Positions 1 through 12,383 of a stretch of DNA of 64,000 bases are shown here, piece after piece. The notes under the pieces are model-generated. The model did no database searches. It was given only the letters and a program-made list of their open reading frames with translations, and had not been told where the DNA came from. The number at the start of each line of letters is the position of its first letter. Within the stretch, counting starts at the first letter, position 1. Source of the DNA: Entomortierella parvispora. Taxonomy: Eukaryota > Mortierellomycota > Mortierellomycetes > Mortierellales > Mortierellaceae. The DNA lies in NCBI GenBank assembly GCA_963573315.1, contig OY752149.1, forward strand, positions 682,001 through 746,000, in the 5' to 3' direction. Both the position numbers and the translations under genes were made by a program.

Positions 1-190
1 TGACGATGATGTTCCTGTGGTTGGTGGGAGTCAAGCGGATCAATGTGGCAAAAGGAAAAAAAATGTTCTCTCAAGTTCTGTCGTACAAGGGTGGGAGCTT
101 GTCACTTGCTAGCACCGCCTCTTGCCTGTCTTCACCGCAGCTACTTTGCTTCTCATCCTCATCCTTTTCTTTTATTTTCTAATATCCTAG

Positions 191-1430
191 AGTTGCAGCT
201 TTTCACCTTCAGGACTACAACACTGCCAAGGTTGCATTGGCAGCATGCCAAACTTTGAGCCCTGAGCAACGCACTTTGGACAGCTGGATTCGTAAGAACG
301 ACCAAGAGTTGGCCAAGCTGCCAAAGCCTGTCGCAGCCCCAGCTGCTGTGACTCAGACTGCGACCCCTGCCTCGACTGCGAACCCCACTCCTGTGACGTC
401 CCCTGTTGTCGCCAGTACGTCCTCAATGGTGACCGCCCCTACTCCCGCACCTTTGACTCCAGCTGCTCACCGCGTCAGGTATATATTTTTTTGCTGCTAG
501 GCAACACTGTTGTCGAGTTTTAATATTTTAGCCACTAATCCGAGCCTTTTCCACTTAGACACGAGTGGTACCAAAACGACGACTTTGTCACTATCAGCGT
601 GTTCATCAAGAACGTCAAGCAAGACGCAGTTGATATCAACATTACTGAGGATGCCGTAAGTCTATGATTGCATGGTTTGATACCGTATGGCTGTCGCCCC
701 ATGCTCATTAACGAAATGGAAGTCCAAGCTAACGTATAATCGGTGTGCACTGATGTAGTTGTCTGTTTCCGTCAAGATGCCCACTGGAGCAGATTACTCT
801 TTGGAGCTGGACCCCTTGAGCCACAAGGTCGTTCCCTCGGAGAGCAAGTTTGAAGTCCTTTCGACCAAGATTGAGATCCGATTGAAGAAGGAGCGTTTTG
901 CCATCAAGTGGGGCGCTCTTGAGGGCGATGATGCTAACGCTGGATCAATGGCTTCTGTCACCGGTATGTAACTGGTCTATTCATTTCTGTTGACAGTGTC
1001 AGAGCAGAGAGCCAGGACTAATGGATCTATCATATCTTTGTCTCAATCTAGCATCCGCCCCTGCCTACCCTTCCTCGTCTAAGAAGGCCAAGAACTGGGA
1101 TGCTCTCGAGAAGGAGGCATCCAAGGATGAGGACAAGGCCGACGGAGACAAGGCCCTTAATCAGCTCTTTGCTACCATCTACAAGGATGCAGATGATGAC
1201 ACCAAGCGTGCCATGATGAAGAGTTTCACGGAGAGTAACGGAACTTGCCTCTCGACCAACTGGGATGAGGTTGGAAAGGGCCCAGTGGAGACTCGCCCCC
1301 CAGAGGGAATGGTTGCCAAGAAGGTAAGGATGCATACCCGTGGCTTTTCTTTGTATATGTACTCGCCACGTTATGTTTTATTCACTTGTGTTCTGCACAC
1401 TCTCCTATCATCTCTTAGTACAACTCGTGA
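191..1430 (+). CDS. SGT1: SGT1-like co-chaperone, 3' part (5' end outside or unresolved)
   Basis: The product resembles SGT1, an HSP90/SKP1 co-chaperone needed for SCF ubiquitin ligase and kinetochore assembly. Visible exons are 191-478, 559-655, 759-963, 1052-1323 and 1419-1430, with GT-AG introns that keep frame. The first exon encodes the last TPR helix (VAAFHLQDYNTAK) and a long Ala/Pro/Thr linker. The next two encode the CS domain (HEWYQNDDFVTISVFIKNV, then LSVSVKMP). The fourth encodes the SGS domain (KKAKNWDALEKEASK, ending LSTNWDEVGKGPVETRPPEGM). The last exon is only four codons, Tyr-Asn-Ser-stop, matching the usual SGS end after Lys-Lys. The N-terminal TPRs should lie upstream. The 3' end of the preceding exon may be in bases 1-90, but I could not settle that splice, since two acceptors (190, 198) are possible. 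Family assignment is secure from CS followed by SGS. Confidence 0.88.
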
Positions 1431-3374
1431 AGACCCAGAGACGAGCAACTTGGGGTGTCAAGCCCCCTGACCAGCTTTGTTGGAGTCGTTAGCTTGAGCG
1501 ACGCCCTTCATGTCTGAAACACCATTTTGCGCCCAGTAGATGTTTTCTCAGTTTGTTTGTCAACCAACGCACAGATGCCAGGAACAAACAGATTTAATAA
1601 ATATTCGATTTCTTGAATTATCAATGAATTATCATCAATTAGATGGAGTTTCCCTGGTACCGGTGCGTGGGTTGCGTAATACTGTAAAACGAGCATGAGT
1701 CTTCGAAAGAACGATCTGAAGCAAAAACCTGCGATGACCGATTGATACATCCGATTCGTCTCTAGAACGCACCTTTGATGTGGTGTCCATTCTCTGTTTT
1801 AGATTGCAGTCCAGGAACTCATTCTAGTCAAACAAAGACTGTGGCATTCGGTATCATGAGTTTCTCCTCGGGAGAATATCTTCGCGAAGGCGATACCAGT
1901 TTCCTCAGTTTCTTCCAGCGTCAGAGTCATGACGACGCCATTGGTCAGAGACTTTGATTTCGTGACCAATGTCGCGTCCGGTGCCCAGAACACGACCACG
2001 ATCTTTGACAAGAACCGGCAATTGTAAGAATATTCTCGCGCTGCATGCAATTCGGGAGCAGTTAGGGTCAGGTCTGGCTCAAGTGGGTGTACAATGGGCA
2101 AAACCAGGATTATATTGCTCTCTCAGTCCTGGAAGGGGACAACGTGGTCTCGGAACCGAGAGCCTGAGGGTCAAGTGGGAGCTCGACTTTTCTGAGATCC
2201 AAGCAATTGTGCGGCCTTCCTTTGCGGAAACTCGATCACCAGTCGTTGGTGCCGACAAGAGAACCTTATCCCAGCGTAGATGGAAGAATTAACCTTGAAC
2301 TGGAAAGCAGGTCAAGGAAAAAAAGAGGTCGTTGGACAAAAAAAAAAGGCTGCGAACGAAAGTGTCCTTTTGTCAGTCCCCTTTCAACAAACTGCTCAAA
2401 AGGTGGCAGCGTGTCTCTCTTTCTCTCTCTCACTGCTATTTTGCCACAAACATGAGCACTTGAGCTGGCTGTGGTTTGTTTTTCTTTACGCCTGGGTCCG
2501 ACTCGCTGACAACAGAATAGGGAGCAGGGGCCGAGTCGACCACTGAGAGAGTAAAAAGTTTTTTTTTTTTTTTTTGAGAGCAAAAATGGGTGATAAAGTT
2601 GCAGGATGCACGATTGGAGAGAGGAGAACAGGGGAGAAGGGTGCAAGGAAGACTTGAGGCTGAGGAGTTTCACGAAAGGGTTTCTTGCGGCTGATTCGTG
2701 CACGAGGGAAGGCACCTCAATATTGTTATTTCCTTGCGCCGCCCTTTTGGCCGTGAGATTGGTTGCACCAGTAAAGGAAGAAGGGGGAGAAGGAAGGCAG
2801 GCGAGGGAGGACAAAGAACGATGCGAAGGAAGGACAAAACGAGTCGAGCACCCAACAGACAATTCGCGTCAACAAAGGAGGTCTAAAAACAGTTTTACTG
2901 GACACAGTAGTACACAATTGCCTTCATGAGTGCACCATGATCGGGAATGGTGAGCGAGAACGGGCAGAGACAGGCAGGGGGGTGGTCTTTTGGACAAGAA
3001 CGGAACGTCCAGCAGCAGCAGCAGCAGGGGACAGGAACAGGAGAAGGAGACAGGCACGCACCCCTGGCAACGCACCCAGGCCGTTATTTCTCTCACCTCG
3101 TTCCTCCGTCCTCGCTTTTCTTCTTTGCTTCTTTGCCCCCACTCCTTCCTTGCCCCTACTCCCTCCCTCTCCTCCCCCTCCTCGTCCCCTTCCTCTTCCT
3201 CCATCCCGAACCCCTTCCCGCCTCATTGAACGGCAAACCCTTCCTCCATCCCCATCCTCCTAGAACCTCATTCATCCGAGACTTCCTCCCCTGTCTCATC
3301 TCCTTTCCTCATCTCCGTCCCTGTCCCTCGTCCACCCCCTTTTCCCTCTTCTTTCCCTACACCTTCCAACGGCC
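1431..3374. other. Intergenic region; C/T-rich leader before the surface-protein gene
   Basis: There is no convincing gene here. Bases 1431-1770 are AT-rich and probably carry the SGT1 3' UTR. Bases 1775-2290 have a somewhat codon-like composition, with short open pieces in several frames (for example 1929-2030), but stops break each frame and I recognise no family. From about 3080 to 3374 the plus strand is almost wholly C and T, ending at the ATG of the next gene. This is the pyrimidine tract common in fungal core promoters and leaders. Confidence 0.6.
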
Positions 3375-4583
3375 ATGAAGTTTTCAAAGATTACCACCTC
3401 CCTGGCCTTGTGCACCCTCATGATGTTGGTTGCAGGTCCTTCTGCAACCGTCAACGCTGCGGCAAGCGTCAACGCTGTGGATTCTCCAGATAACACCTCT
3501 ACTGACCACCACTCGGCAACAAAGGCACCTCCTTCCTCCTCCCCTTCAAAGTCAACGACAACAACAACGACAGCCAATCCCCTTCCTACCTCATCAGCAC
3601 AACCACACGAAAGTACATCGGCTGCCGTACCTCCTCCCAAGGCAAGCACTTCTTCTGCTGCCGTCGTGCCTCCGGTCACGTCTTCTTTGGTGGCCCCACC
3701 CGTCCCAAGTGCCACAGCCACGGGCAGCACTCTTCCACCCTTGGGTGGCAACCTGACATTATGTTATTCAACAAATGTCTGCGGGACGGGTCTCTGTGCC
3801 ATCAACTACCCCAACACAACGCAGATGATGTGTGTCGAGATGCCGTCCACTATCTGTGCAGCAAACCCGGTCCAAACTTGCAAATCCAACACAGATTGTG
3901 ACAACACAACGTACACGTACTGCGGTGACTATGTCAATGGCGTGGGCAAATGTGCAGGCCTGGGCGCTTACGGCAGTTGCAACCCAGATGCTCAAAAGAG
4001 TGATTTGGGCGGTGTGATCAAGATTGCCGGGATTGCAGTGGGCTCGGTTGCGGCTCTGGCGGTGGTCTTTGCTATGGTCCGATGGCAGAGACGTCGTCAG
4101 AGATCCAAGATGCCCGCTGAAATGTTTGGAGAGGTCGATTATGGTATGACGGATCGTCATTCCGGAGCTCCTTCTGCCGCGAAAGCGGCTCCTCTTTCGG
4201 AGCCGTACCCATTCTCGAGTCGTCCTCATGCCCATGGAAGTGATCGTCCTGTCAAGGGTGGTGGATACGATGATCAGTACTATGAGGAACCTGTCGGGTA
4301 CAATGGTCATGCCAAAGAACAGTACTATGGCCATGACAACTATGGATACGATCAACAGAGTGGACATGGCGGACATGGCGATGGTGGATTCTATGATAAC
4401 GCTCAGTACGACGATTACAATCAACATCCTCAGAGTCATCATCTCTCGCCTGTGGCCGCGCCAGCAAGGGCTGTTTCCCCACATCATTACAACAACTATG
4501 CAGCTGAACCTACAGAGCTGGACTTTGGGGGTCACGGTGGACATGGAGGCCATGGAGGTGGCGGATACGGTGGTCGGTACTAG
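3375..4583 (+). CDS. Cell-surface single-pass membrane protein with Cys-rich ectodomain
   Basis: This is a single-exon gene of 402 codons. Residues 1-27 form a signal peptide (MKFSKITTSLALCTLMMLVA...). Next is a Ser/Thr/Pro/Ala-rich stalk to about residue 125, likely O-mannosylated. A compact ectodomain at about 129-205 has ten cysteines and several N-glycosylation sequons, such as NTT and NLT. One transmembrane helix at about 213-236 (GIAVGSVAALAVVFAMV) is followed by a basic stop-transfer stretch (RWQRRRQRSK). The cytoplasmic tail is rich in Gly, His and Tyr and ends in GHGGHGG repeats. I know no named family for it. The layout suits a wall sensor or adhesion-type receptor, which is inference. 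The start is the first ATG after the C/T-rich leader and directly begins the signal peptide. A similarly built protein lies at 52509-54485. Confidence 0.8.
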   Translation: MKFSKITTSLALCTLMMLVAGPSATVNAAASVNAVDSPDNTSTDHHSATKAPPSSSPSKSTTTTTTANPLPTSSAQPHESTSAAVPPPKASTSSAAVVPPVTSSLVAPPVPSATATGSTLPPLGGNLTLCYSTNVCGTGLCAINYPNTTQMMCVEMPSTICAANPVQTCKSNTDCDNTTYTYCGDYVNGVGKCAGLGAYGSCNPDAQKSDLGGVIKIAGIAVGSVAALAVVFAMVRWQRRRQRSKMPAEMFGEVDYGMTDRHSGAPSAAKAAPLSEPYPFSSRPHAHGSDRPVKGGGYDDQYYEEPVGYNGHAKEQYYGHDNYGYDQQSGHGGHGDGGFYDNAQYDDYNQHPQSHHLSPVAAPARAVSPHHYNNYAAEPTELDFGGHGGHGGHGGGGYGGRY

Positions 4584-4864
4584 ATACCATCACCCAGTGG
4601 CCGTTACAAGTTCCGTCCCCCCTGAACATAGCATACATGATAAAGAAACAAAAGGAAATAAACCCCGTATCTCTGGTAAGCGTCTTCTGCGGTTGTAAAG
4701 GGAGAAAATGTCATGACGCTCAGGCAATTTGACGACATTAATTGCCTGTCAGATGCCATCACAAACAAATTGCAACAAATGATCGGAGGACGACTAGGTG
4801 AAGAGTATGTTTTTGTTTTATTCTGAGGGCGAGTTGCTGTATAAATACACAGTATGGGGGTTGT

Positions 4865-6705
4865 CTAGTTCTTGGCCAATTTAGCCTGCTTTCGTTCCTC
4901 GACATCCAATTGAGCCAATGCCTGACTGGCGTTGGCAAATTGGATGCAGTTGATGACTTGCTTGCCAGCGCAGATAGGGCCGGTCAACACAGCCAGCGTC
5001 CAGAGCAAAAAGGTGAAAAATGAAGAGGTCTCTGAGGTCTGGAAACGGAAGAGATAGAGAACCACGAAGAAAAGCTCGTTGGCAAAGCAAAAAGCAAACA
5101 GCACGAGCTACATAAGCAGAAGTTGAGGAAGAAAAAGAAGGCAGTTGTTTAGTCCGCAGTCATTCTTTTGAATGCAATTCAGTCTCCCAGTTTGTTTGCT
5201 CAAAGTCGCGTCGTCATTTAGGAATTCACGTGGTGAAAAGGATCCGATCCCTGATCTTACATTGTTGCTGTAGTATGCGCGAAGAATGAAGTTGCCGCTT
5301 TCCGAGATCTTTTTGTGGCTGGTAGCTCCAGAGGTGAGAGAGCTGGAGAGGTAAATAAAAAAAAAAACAAAGGGCAAGATATGAAGGGTTAAGGTTTATG
5401 GATAAAAATGCGCGTCTTGCTCCCTCCACCTCCTTCCGTTGTGAAATGAGAGCATCCGCACTTAAACTGGTGTGCAAGACCATGATCTCTGCCCACATGT
5501 GAAATATACGATCGAGCGAGAAACAGAGACCCCTTCCTGCTGGTAACTTCTTTGGCCCCAGATCAACATACCTGTACATGTGCATATAATGACTGCTGAC
5601 ATCCAAGGCAATCAGGAATTGGAAGACCAAGGCATATTCGGGGTAGGCATGGGCGAGATAGCAGAGAAGACAGGCGGTGGTGCATCTAACGGTTCAGATC
5701 AAACGGAAAAACAAAGAGATCGTCAGATGTTTGATTCGTGTTGTGCTGGTTTCGTTTTAGAGTGCGCTTGTGTGCATGTGGGCAGGACGGGGTGCATGCG
5801 TAGAGGAACAACAATCACTGAAAGAAAGAAAAGATCGAGAGTCCTGTTCATTTCAAAAGCAGCGTGGCGGGAGAACCTTTGGAGTGGCACCCACACGACG
5901 AGCGCACACGACGGTCAACTTGGAAGGACTGCTGAGAAATGAAAAAAACAGAGAGCCAATCCTTTTTCTTTTACCCATGCGAGAGCCGTTGGCCGACTTT
6001 GCAAAAGAGCAAGACGACCACAGCAGGGCATATTGACAGAGTAAACACCACCCCCACCCGGTACAAGTTGCCTCCAAACACCCGCGTCCTGACCCGAGTG
6101 TCCAGAAGAAAGTATGCGTTTCGCAATTCGTATCCTGTAATCGCCTTACCTGTCAGTGACCATGTCCAAAACGGCACCAAACTTGCTGCCTAGAAACGTT
6201 CACGATCCAAAAGGAGGAAAAGGAGGGACATCAGTTGCTGACAATCAATTATGAGAAACCTTGGAACCTGCAGACCCAGGGTGCACTAGATTGCAGGGGC
6301 TGATTACAAACCCTGAACGGGGAGCTTACATTGGTTGTAGAATCTGGCAGCCTGGCCATCGACGGCATCGAGCAGACACGAGAGAGAGTACATGAACATG
6401 CATGTCTTTGGGTGCGAGGGCATGTAGTAGAGCGCGCCAGCAGCAAGGACGATACGGGAGTATCCTGTTGGAATGAAAGAAAGGGAAGCAGGGAGGTAGA
6501 TGTAGACAGGGACGCAACTGGTTAGCTCAACTGTAGGAGGGGAGTCCATGCTCTGGTCGATCGAGACGAGGAGGAGGAGGAGGAAGGTGGTTCATCCCAC
6601 AGGTTCTGTACCGATCAAGTTGGGGATGAAGAGAAAGACATTCTCATCAGCAGGCACAATCTTTGTGGCCTGCGCGGATGCAGCTCTGGTGTTCTTGGCA
6701 GGCAT
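4865..6705 (-). CDS. PIS1: CDP-diacylglycerol--inositol 3-phosphatidyltransferase (phosphatidylinositol synthase)
   Basis: The enzyme joins CDP-diacylglycerol and myo-inositol to make phosphatidylinositol in the ER membrane. Six exons on the minus strand, 6705-6612, 6464-6330, 6189-6150, 5685-5572, 5342-5261 and 5107-4865, join in frame to 235 aa, close to the usual fungal length of about 220. The CDP-alcohol phosphotransferase signature DG-x2-AR-x8-G-x3-D-x3-D is complete at residues 67-89 and is split by the intron between exons 2 and 3 (DGQAARFYNQ, then SKFGAVLDMVTD). The following RCTTA and HYMHMY segments are also PIS-specific. Several hydrophobic helices follow, and the C-terminus is charged (EERKQAKLAKN). 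Start: the ATG giving MPAKNTRAASAQ, upstream of ENVFLFIPNLIG. It is divergent from the TRAPPC11-like gene across about 410 bp. Confidence 0.93.
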
Positions 6706-7115
6706 TTCTCTTATTCTGTTCTTTGTCCGTCGTGTCTGTGTCTGTATGTCTGTGTGTAGATCGGTCGGTCTGTCGGTCTGCACCAGGGATGGAGAGGGTG
6801 GAGAGAAGGAAGGAGGCAAGATGGATGAATAGACGGACGGAAGGGAAGAGACATCCGCACCAGGAACAAGCGCAAGCGCAAGGAGGAACGAAACGAACAG
6901 GAAAATGAAAATCAAGTATCACGTGATCTTTCGCGGCTGCTTTCGAAGGGCGCTTTCTTTCTCTCGGCGTGTGCATCCCTTCGTTCTCGTTCATTTCACA
7001 TTCCTGTCCCATCCCTCTTCTTCCCTGGTCATCAGAGCCGCCTTACGGAAGCGCACATCTTTCCAAGACCGCGTCTTACTCTCCGCCAATCGACCACGCA
7101 GAAACATTGGGCATC
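6706..7115. promoter_or_regulatory. Shared divergent promoter of PIS1 and the TRAPPC11-like gene
   Basis: These 410 bp separate two start codons facing away from each other, so the interval must carry both promoters. A CACGTG E-box lies at 6920-6925. This core is bound by bHLH factors (Ino2/Ino4-, Pho4- and Cbf1-type). In yeast, Ino2/Ino4 control phospholipid genes through CATGTG/CACGTG-like sites. A link to PIS1 control is only inference. Long C/T-rich runs occur on the plus strand from 6950 to 7030. No clear TATA box was seen. Confidence 0.45.
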
Positions 7116-10100
7116 ATGGACGCATACCCTCCAGAGTTTGTCATTCATCTGCAGCCGACCCTTATCGTCACCGGCCTACTCCCCGCCGAGGACGCGTCGA
7201 GCAATGTCAATCCAATACTTGAGGCGCAAAAGTCAGCACTGCTTCACGCCATGCTCTCACGCAACAATGTGTCTTACTGGGACAACACCAAAGGACTAGC
7301 AGGATCGCTCTACTTCGTCGTGCCAGAACAACGAAGCTATATTCTCCCACCAACGCGAAAGTTCCTGCAGCAAACTGGCCAACAGTATCATGCCCCGTCA
7401 CTCTCGCCGACATCTCCAGCCTCACCATTATACCCAGATGGACTTATTTCCCCTGTGTGGGTCAGACGACATCGCGAGCAGATACCCTCCGTCTTTATCT
7501 CCATTGTAGATCTCTGGGACAGAGAATCCATTGCCGGCAATGCCAACGATCATGGAAATCGCACTGTCTTCTCGGATAAAGGGCCACTGGGCGTCGTTGA
7601 TCCACTGGAACGTGAACACGACATTGTCCTTGCCCAGGAACTGCTCGAGCGCAGGTAGGGACCCGGAGGAGTATTAAGCGCATAAACAGAACTGGATTAG
7701 ACAAAGAACTGACACTCAACCTTTTCTTCACATTTTAGAAAGGTGGCCCAGGAACGAACAGTCAAGTTTGCAGCCGTCATTATTCTGCAGCGATCACACA
7801 TGGGTACAGCACACGGTTTCTGTCGCGACTTTTTGACCCTGGAATGGGCGTTAGGGAGACTGACACTGATGTGAATTACACTTTGCTCCCCTATCTAATA
7901 GAGGACCCGTCGATTGAGGACCGTTTGAACTTTGTGCGGAAATCAGCTGGCCTTGACATCAAAAATTCGTTCTATGTTCTTTCTCCCAGCAGCCCTCAGG
8001 AGATTTCCGAATTTGCAATCAAGTAAGCGGTACTTCACAGGAGGGATCCATGTTTTGCCTTGTGGACTGGATTTCTAACGGAATTTTATTGTCTAGCCTT
8101 CAGCGATCGCAATACGAGGGATCCATGAACTATTACAAGGAACAAGTGAAAAGACACAAAAAGAAAAAATCGAATCTTCCTTCAACAACTGCTAGCGTGC
8201 GGGCGCAACAGGGTAACGGTGGCTCTCAGCAGTTTCCTCAAGATCAGCAGCAGCAACAAGGACTTTCAGTACAGGGGTGGATGCTACGATACGACTTTAA
8301 AATGGGAATGTTCTCCGAGTGTAAACAGGATATTGATAACGCAGTGAAGTACTACGAGTCAGCCTATGGACTGCTAGTGGATATGTTTGCGGTCACCTCT
8401 AGCATTACCCCTGGAGCGTCGGGACTGCAGGCCCGTACCAAACGCTGGGCTGAAGCCAAGGTCTTGGCAGATTGTCTCTGTTTGAAGGTGAATTGGACAA
8501 CACTTTTTCCCCCCAAAGTCTTGCATGTCTAAAAGTATCAAATCATTTTAACACGGGCTTTTGTGATCGTAGATTTGCAAATTTCATTTGTATCTGGACG
8601 CACCTTCTACAGCCTTTTTCCATTTCCGCCGTCATTTGATCGTCTTTAAAGCCTTTTCTACAAGCTGGCGCATGGGCGATGATTCATTCGAGTATTGGGC
8701 TTGGCTTGGAAAGCAATACCGAGTATTCGGCGATCTGATCGACATTGGTACAAAGTCTGGATTCAAACTCCCCTCGCCTACACCAGGCAGTGTTGTCTAT
8801 GGATCATTTGCTGGAATGACGGATGGGGCCAAGGATTTGAGCAGGTTTTCTGGTGTCGCAATTGGAAGTGGCTCGACTGGCTTTGGTATTGGACCTAATG
8901 GTGATGCGTACCCGTACAGTGGCAATGTTGGAGGAGGTCGTGGAGGTGGCACGCATGGCCCTGGTGCAGGCATCAACCCAATGCTGGTGCTTCAGCATGC
9001 AGGATATTTCTACCATCAAGCTGCCAATTGCAGTGTGCAGCGACGCCTTCGCTTTGAGATTGCAGAAGAGGTAACTCAACCGTTGCTTTGCTCTGATTCG
9101 TGGTCATAGTGTACTTCAATTTCTTGTTTACTCACAGATTCTGTTCTTCAATGTTCGTTGTACAAAGGCGTATCCTGACTCCAGTATAGCGCCAACACCA
9201 TCAGCACATATTCCACACCCACCATCGCTGCAGTCCATGAACGCTGAGCGCACGATCGACCACCTCTCGCTGACAGTCGAGCTCTTGACGAAGAGCTATG
9301 AACAATTTAAACGCCACAAATCAGGACGTATGACAATGTTCCTGGCGTCAGAAATCGCCGGCACGTACTACACTGCCGGGAAATTCGAGATGGCACTGAA
9401 GTAAGTGAGCAATTTCAAGGAACCGTATAGATGGCTGGATACTGTGCCATACGAGACCTGACCTTAATACCGTATCCTAGGTTTTTCGAGCGGATTGGCA
9501 AGACGTACAGAAAGGAGGGATGGAATTTGATATTGACATCCATTTTGAAGTGGTCAGTGCAGTGCGCCAAGGAGCTCGGATTCTGGGAGACCGTGGTCGA
9601 GTGCTACATTGAAATGCTTAGCCCAGGTAAGCATTTTATCCAATATCCTTCCATTGGTTACTTTCCATCTAACCGATACCGATATATTAAATTGCTCTCC
9701 TATAGATATGCCTTCCACCCCTGCCAAGAGACTGAGTATCTTTGATGAGTTGGTCAGCATCCTTCACACGGAGATCTCTCCAGCAAACAAAGTCAGTCAT
9801 AACCCCATAGTGATCTCGATGCCGCAAGTCAACTCGTTTGGTAACAATCTTTCTCGCCACGATGTACAACTTGCTGCGGCAAACATGAATATTCACTCCC
9901 TTTCTGTCTTTTCCTTGGCCCCTTTTCTCATAGTCACCTGTGCGGTTCAATTCCAAAGCAAACAGTCGTTTGTATCTTCCCCGAGCAGGTTTCAACTTCA
10001 GCTTGCCACTCAAGGCGGAGAAGATGCTCTCCCCAAGCCATTCCGGGTATCATTCATTGAGGTTGAATTCTCTGATCCTAGTTTGAATCATCGTCTCCAG

Positions 10101-12383
10101 GACAGCAGACCCTATGGCAAGGAGAACGATACCCAAAATCCCTTCAGAATCAAAGATCGGTATGGTCGTGGACTGTCTTTGCACGACTGCACCCAATCTA
10201 CTTTAGAGGAGATTGGCAGCCCTGAATCGGAGCAACCTCTCCGTCGTGTCTGGGTTTCTGAAGCTGATCTGGACATTCAACCTCACGAGGTTGCAGCTTA
10301 TGAAGGCATTGTGATTCCCCAGACAGAACAAATCCTGAAGGTAAATCTCAACCTGTTTTCCTGTCGACATTGGCGGTCTCTAAAAAAAACGGATGTAATG
10401 GCAGATATAAAAAGAAGACATGATAATAACTTGCAATATTCGAATGTTTTTCTAGATCACCAAAATCTCGATGGGTATTGTCACTGAACATTGGAACGTC
10501 ACTCTGGAATTCCCTTCGCCTGAGGTCATACAGGAAGCGGACCCTGCTGGATATCATCTGCCTGCGATTGCAGAGCCTCCAAAGAGACAATGGATGGAAA
10601 AGATCGATACCACAGAGCCTTCATCTGGCAGTCTTCGGCTCCGAAACTTGGACACGGGTGTCAGGACAGCACAATCACTCTCGTGAGTACAAACTAATAT
10701 ACTTTTGTCTCATTTGCCGGATATCGTAAGGCAGCCAAATTCTAACGTTCGTTGTTTTTTATATTCTCTGATGTTAAGTGTCATCCCAAGGGAGTCCAAA
10801 GTGGAAATCCACTCCGTCTTCAAATCTCCGGCGTATCTGGATGAGTACTTCCCCATCAAGATCAAAATCCGCAATGGTGAAAAATGTGCCGTATCCATGG
10901 AGATGGACGTGGAGTTGTTGCCGATCGACCCCAGTATCGAATCATCGGATTTCATCTTTCTGGATCCATCAGATCAAGCGGGTGCTAGTCAGGCGCTCCT
11001 TGGTCTACGCCCTTCCAAGAAGGGACGGGCCTCTGATTCCATGGTGCCTGTTGGCGAATGGGCAGAGCAGGTGGTGTATGTCAAAGCCTGCGAGATTCCT
11101 ACACCAAGGACGGTAGTGTGCAAGGTGCGGTACGAAGTCGCGACTTCTGAGACAGACAAGACGAGGTCTTGGACAGAGAAGCATCACTCCTTCAGGGTTC
11201 TTTTCATCCCACCCTTTGATACTGAGGTGGATTACTTCCATCAGCCTTCCTCCAAAATTGAGTCCACGACCATTGCACCGATCTTGGAACGGAATACTGT
11301 GGATGAGAAGCATGGTACAGTCCTTATCCCTGCTCTGACCCATAGAGAACAGTACCTGATGTCGACCAAGGTGAACAATGAAGGTCCATGGCCTGTGCAG
11401 GTCAAGGAAGTCAAGTTAATCTTGAGTTCTGCTATGGATGGATTGCTGTCCGAGAACACCTCCAACAGTGCAAAGAGTCAGGATGGAGTCGGCGCACCTT
11501 TGGGTCTATCCAGAAATCACAGTATTAGTCGTGCCAGAGATAGAAAGAAGAGCCTTCACGACGCTGGCATCTATGTGGATCTTGTCGAGGACTCTGTCCA
11601 AGAAGGCGAGGCTGTGTCCAAGTCATTGGAAGGAAAACTCGGAGGGTCGATTGAAAAATGGGCCCCTGGAAACCTGGTGAGCTTTAACCATCTGGTCCAG
11701 GTCACGGCCGCGGATCTGGAGCTGGCACCGGAACAGGTTGACGTTGGATTCTTGCAGATCCAGTGGCGAAGACATCATGAGAACCCAAAGAAGCAGACGC
11801 CATTCACAATGACGCTTGTTCCCCTCCAGCCATTGATGTTACCCAAGGCAGAGATCTTTATGACGGTTGGTGAGTATCTATCCCATTGCAGCGGTCTTTC
11901 TTTTTTTTTTTTTTTTTTTTTGTTGTTGCCACCAAAAATGATAATCAGTCTCTCACACTTTTCTTCCACCTAGATTTGCCAAAAGATGCAAAGGTGAATA
12001 GACCTTTCACGGCCCGTTACAGGATCGAGAACCCGACAGGAAGAGTCCACGAGTTGTCCATGACAGTGGAGCCTTCGGAAGGGATGGTCTATGCTGGAGT
12101 CATGCAGACGACACTCAGGATCTTGCCTTATGGCAGCCATCAGATCCAGATGAATTGCTACCCCTTGCAAGCGGGACTGGTGCGCCTTCCCCGCGTTAAA
12201 CTTGTTATCAACAAAAGGAAACCAATCGGGCGGGCTGCAGCTGCTAGGAAAGAGGCCCCATCCGAGGAGGTGCTGGTCAAAGTCAGAGGGGCCACTCGGT
12301 TGGCAAGCAGCTCGATGCCCGCAGGCGCTTCGAGTGAAGCTGTAGTCATTTTCGTTAAGCCAGAGACAGGCGACTTGATATAA
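7116..12383 (+). CDS. Trafficking protein particle complex subunit 11-like (foie gras/gryzun)
   Basis: The product matches TRAPPC11, a subunit of the TRAPP complexes that tether ER-to-Golgi vesicles. Twelve exons join in frame: 7116-7654, 7739-7803, 7902-8022, 8097-8487, 8573-9070, 9138-9400, 9481-9626, 9706-9840, 9934-10340, 10456-10682, 10779-11869 and 11974-12383, giving about 1430 aa. The Foie-gras domain core is near residues 385-620 (RRHLIVFKAFSTSWR, later SEIAGTYYTAGKFEMAL and FERIGKTYRKEGW). The gryzun-type beta-sandwich region follows (CAVQFQSKQSFVSSPSRF near 720, and the C-terminal part from about 1290). Insertions of Gly- and Gln-rich sequence make it longer than the animal protein. 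The intron at 9841-9933 is read through without a stop, but removing it restores the expected VNSF-VTCAVQF join. Start MDAYPPEFVIHLQP resembles family N-termini. Confidence 0.85.

Noticed and set aside
1775-2292. Codon-like stretches in several frames, possible relic gene
   Set aside because: No frame stays open, no splice scheme joins the pieces, and no family resemblance was found.
2266-2862. 198-codon minus-strand open frame
   Set aside because: Composition is low-complexity Ser/Leu/Lys from purine tracts; no domain features.
3768-4553. 261-codon minus-strand open frame
   Set aside because: Antisense shadow of the surface-protein gene.
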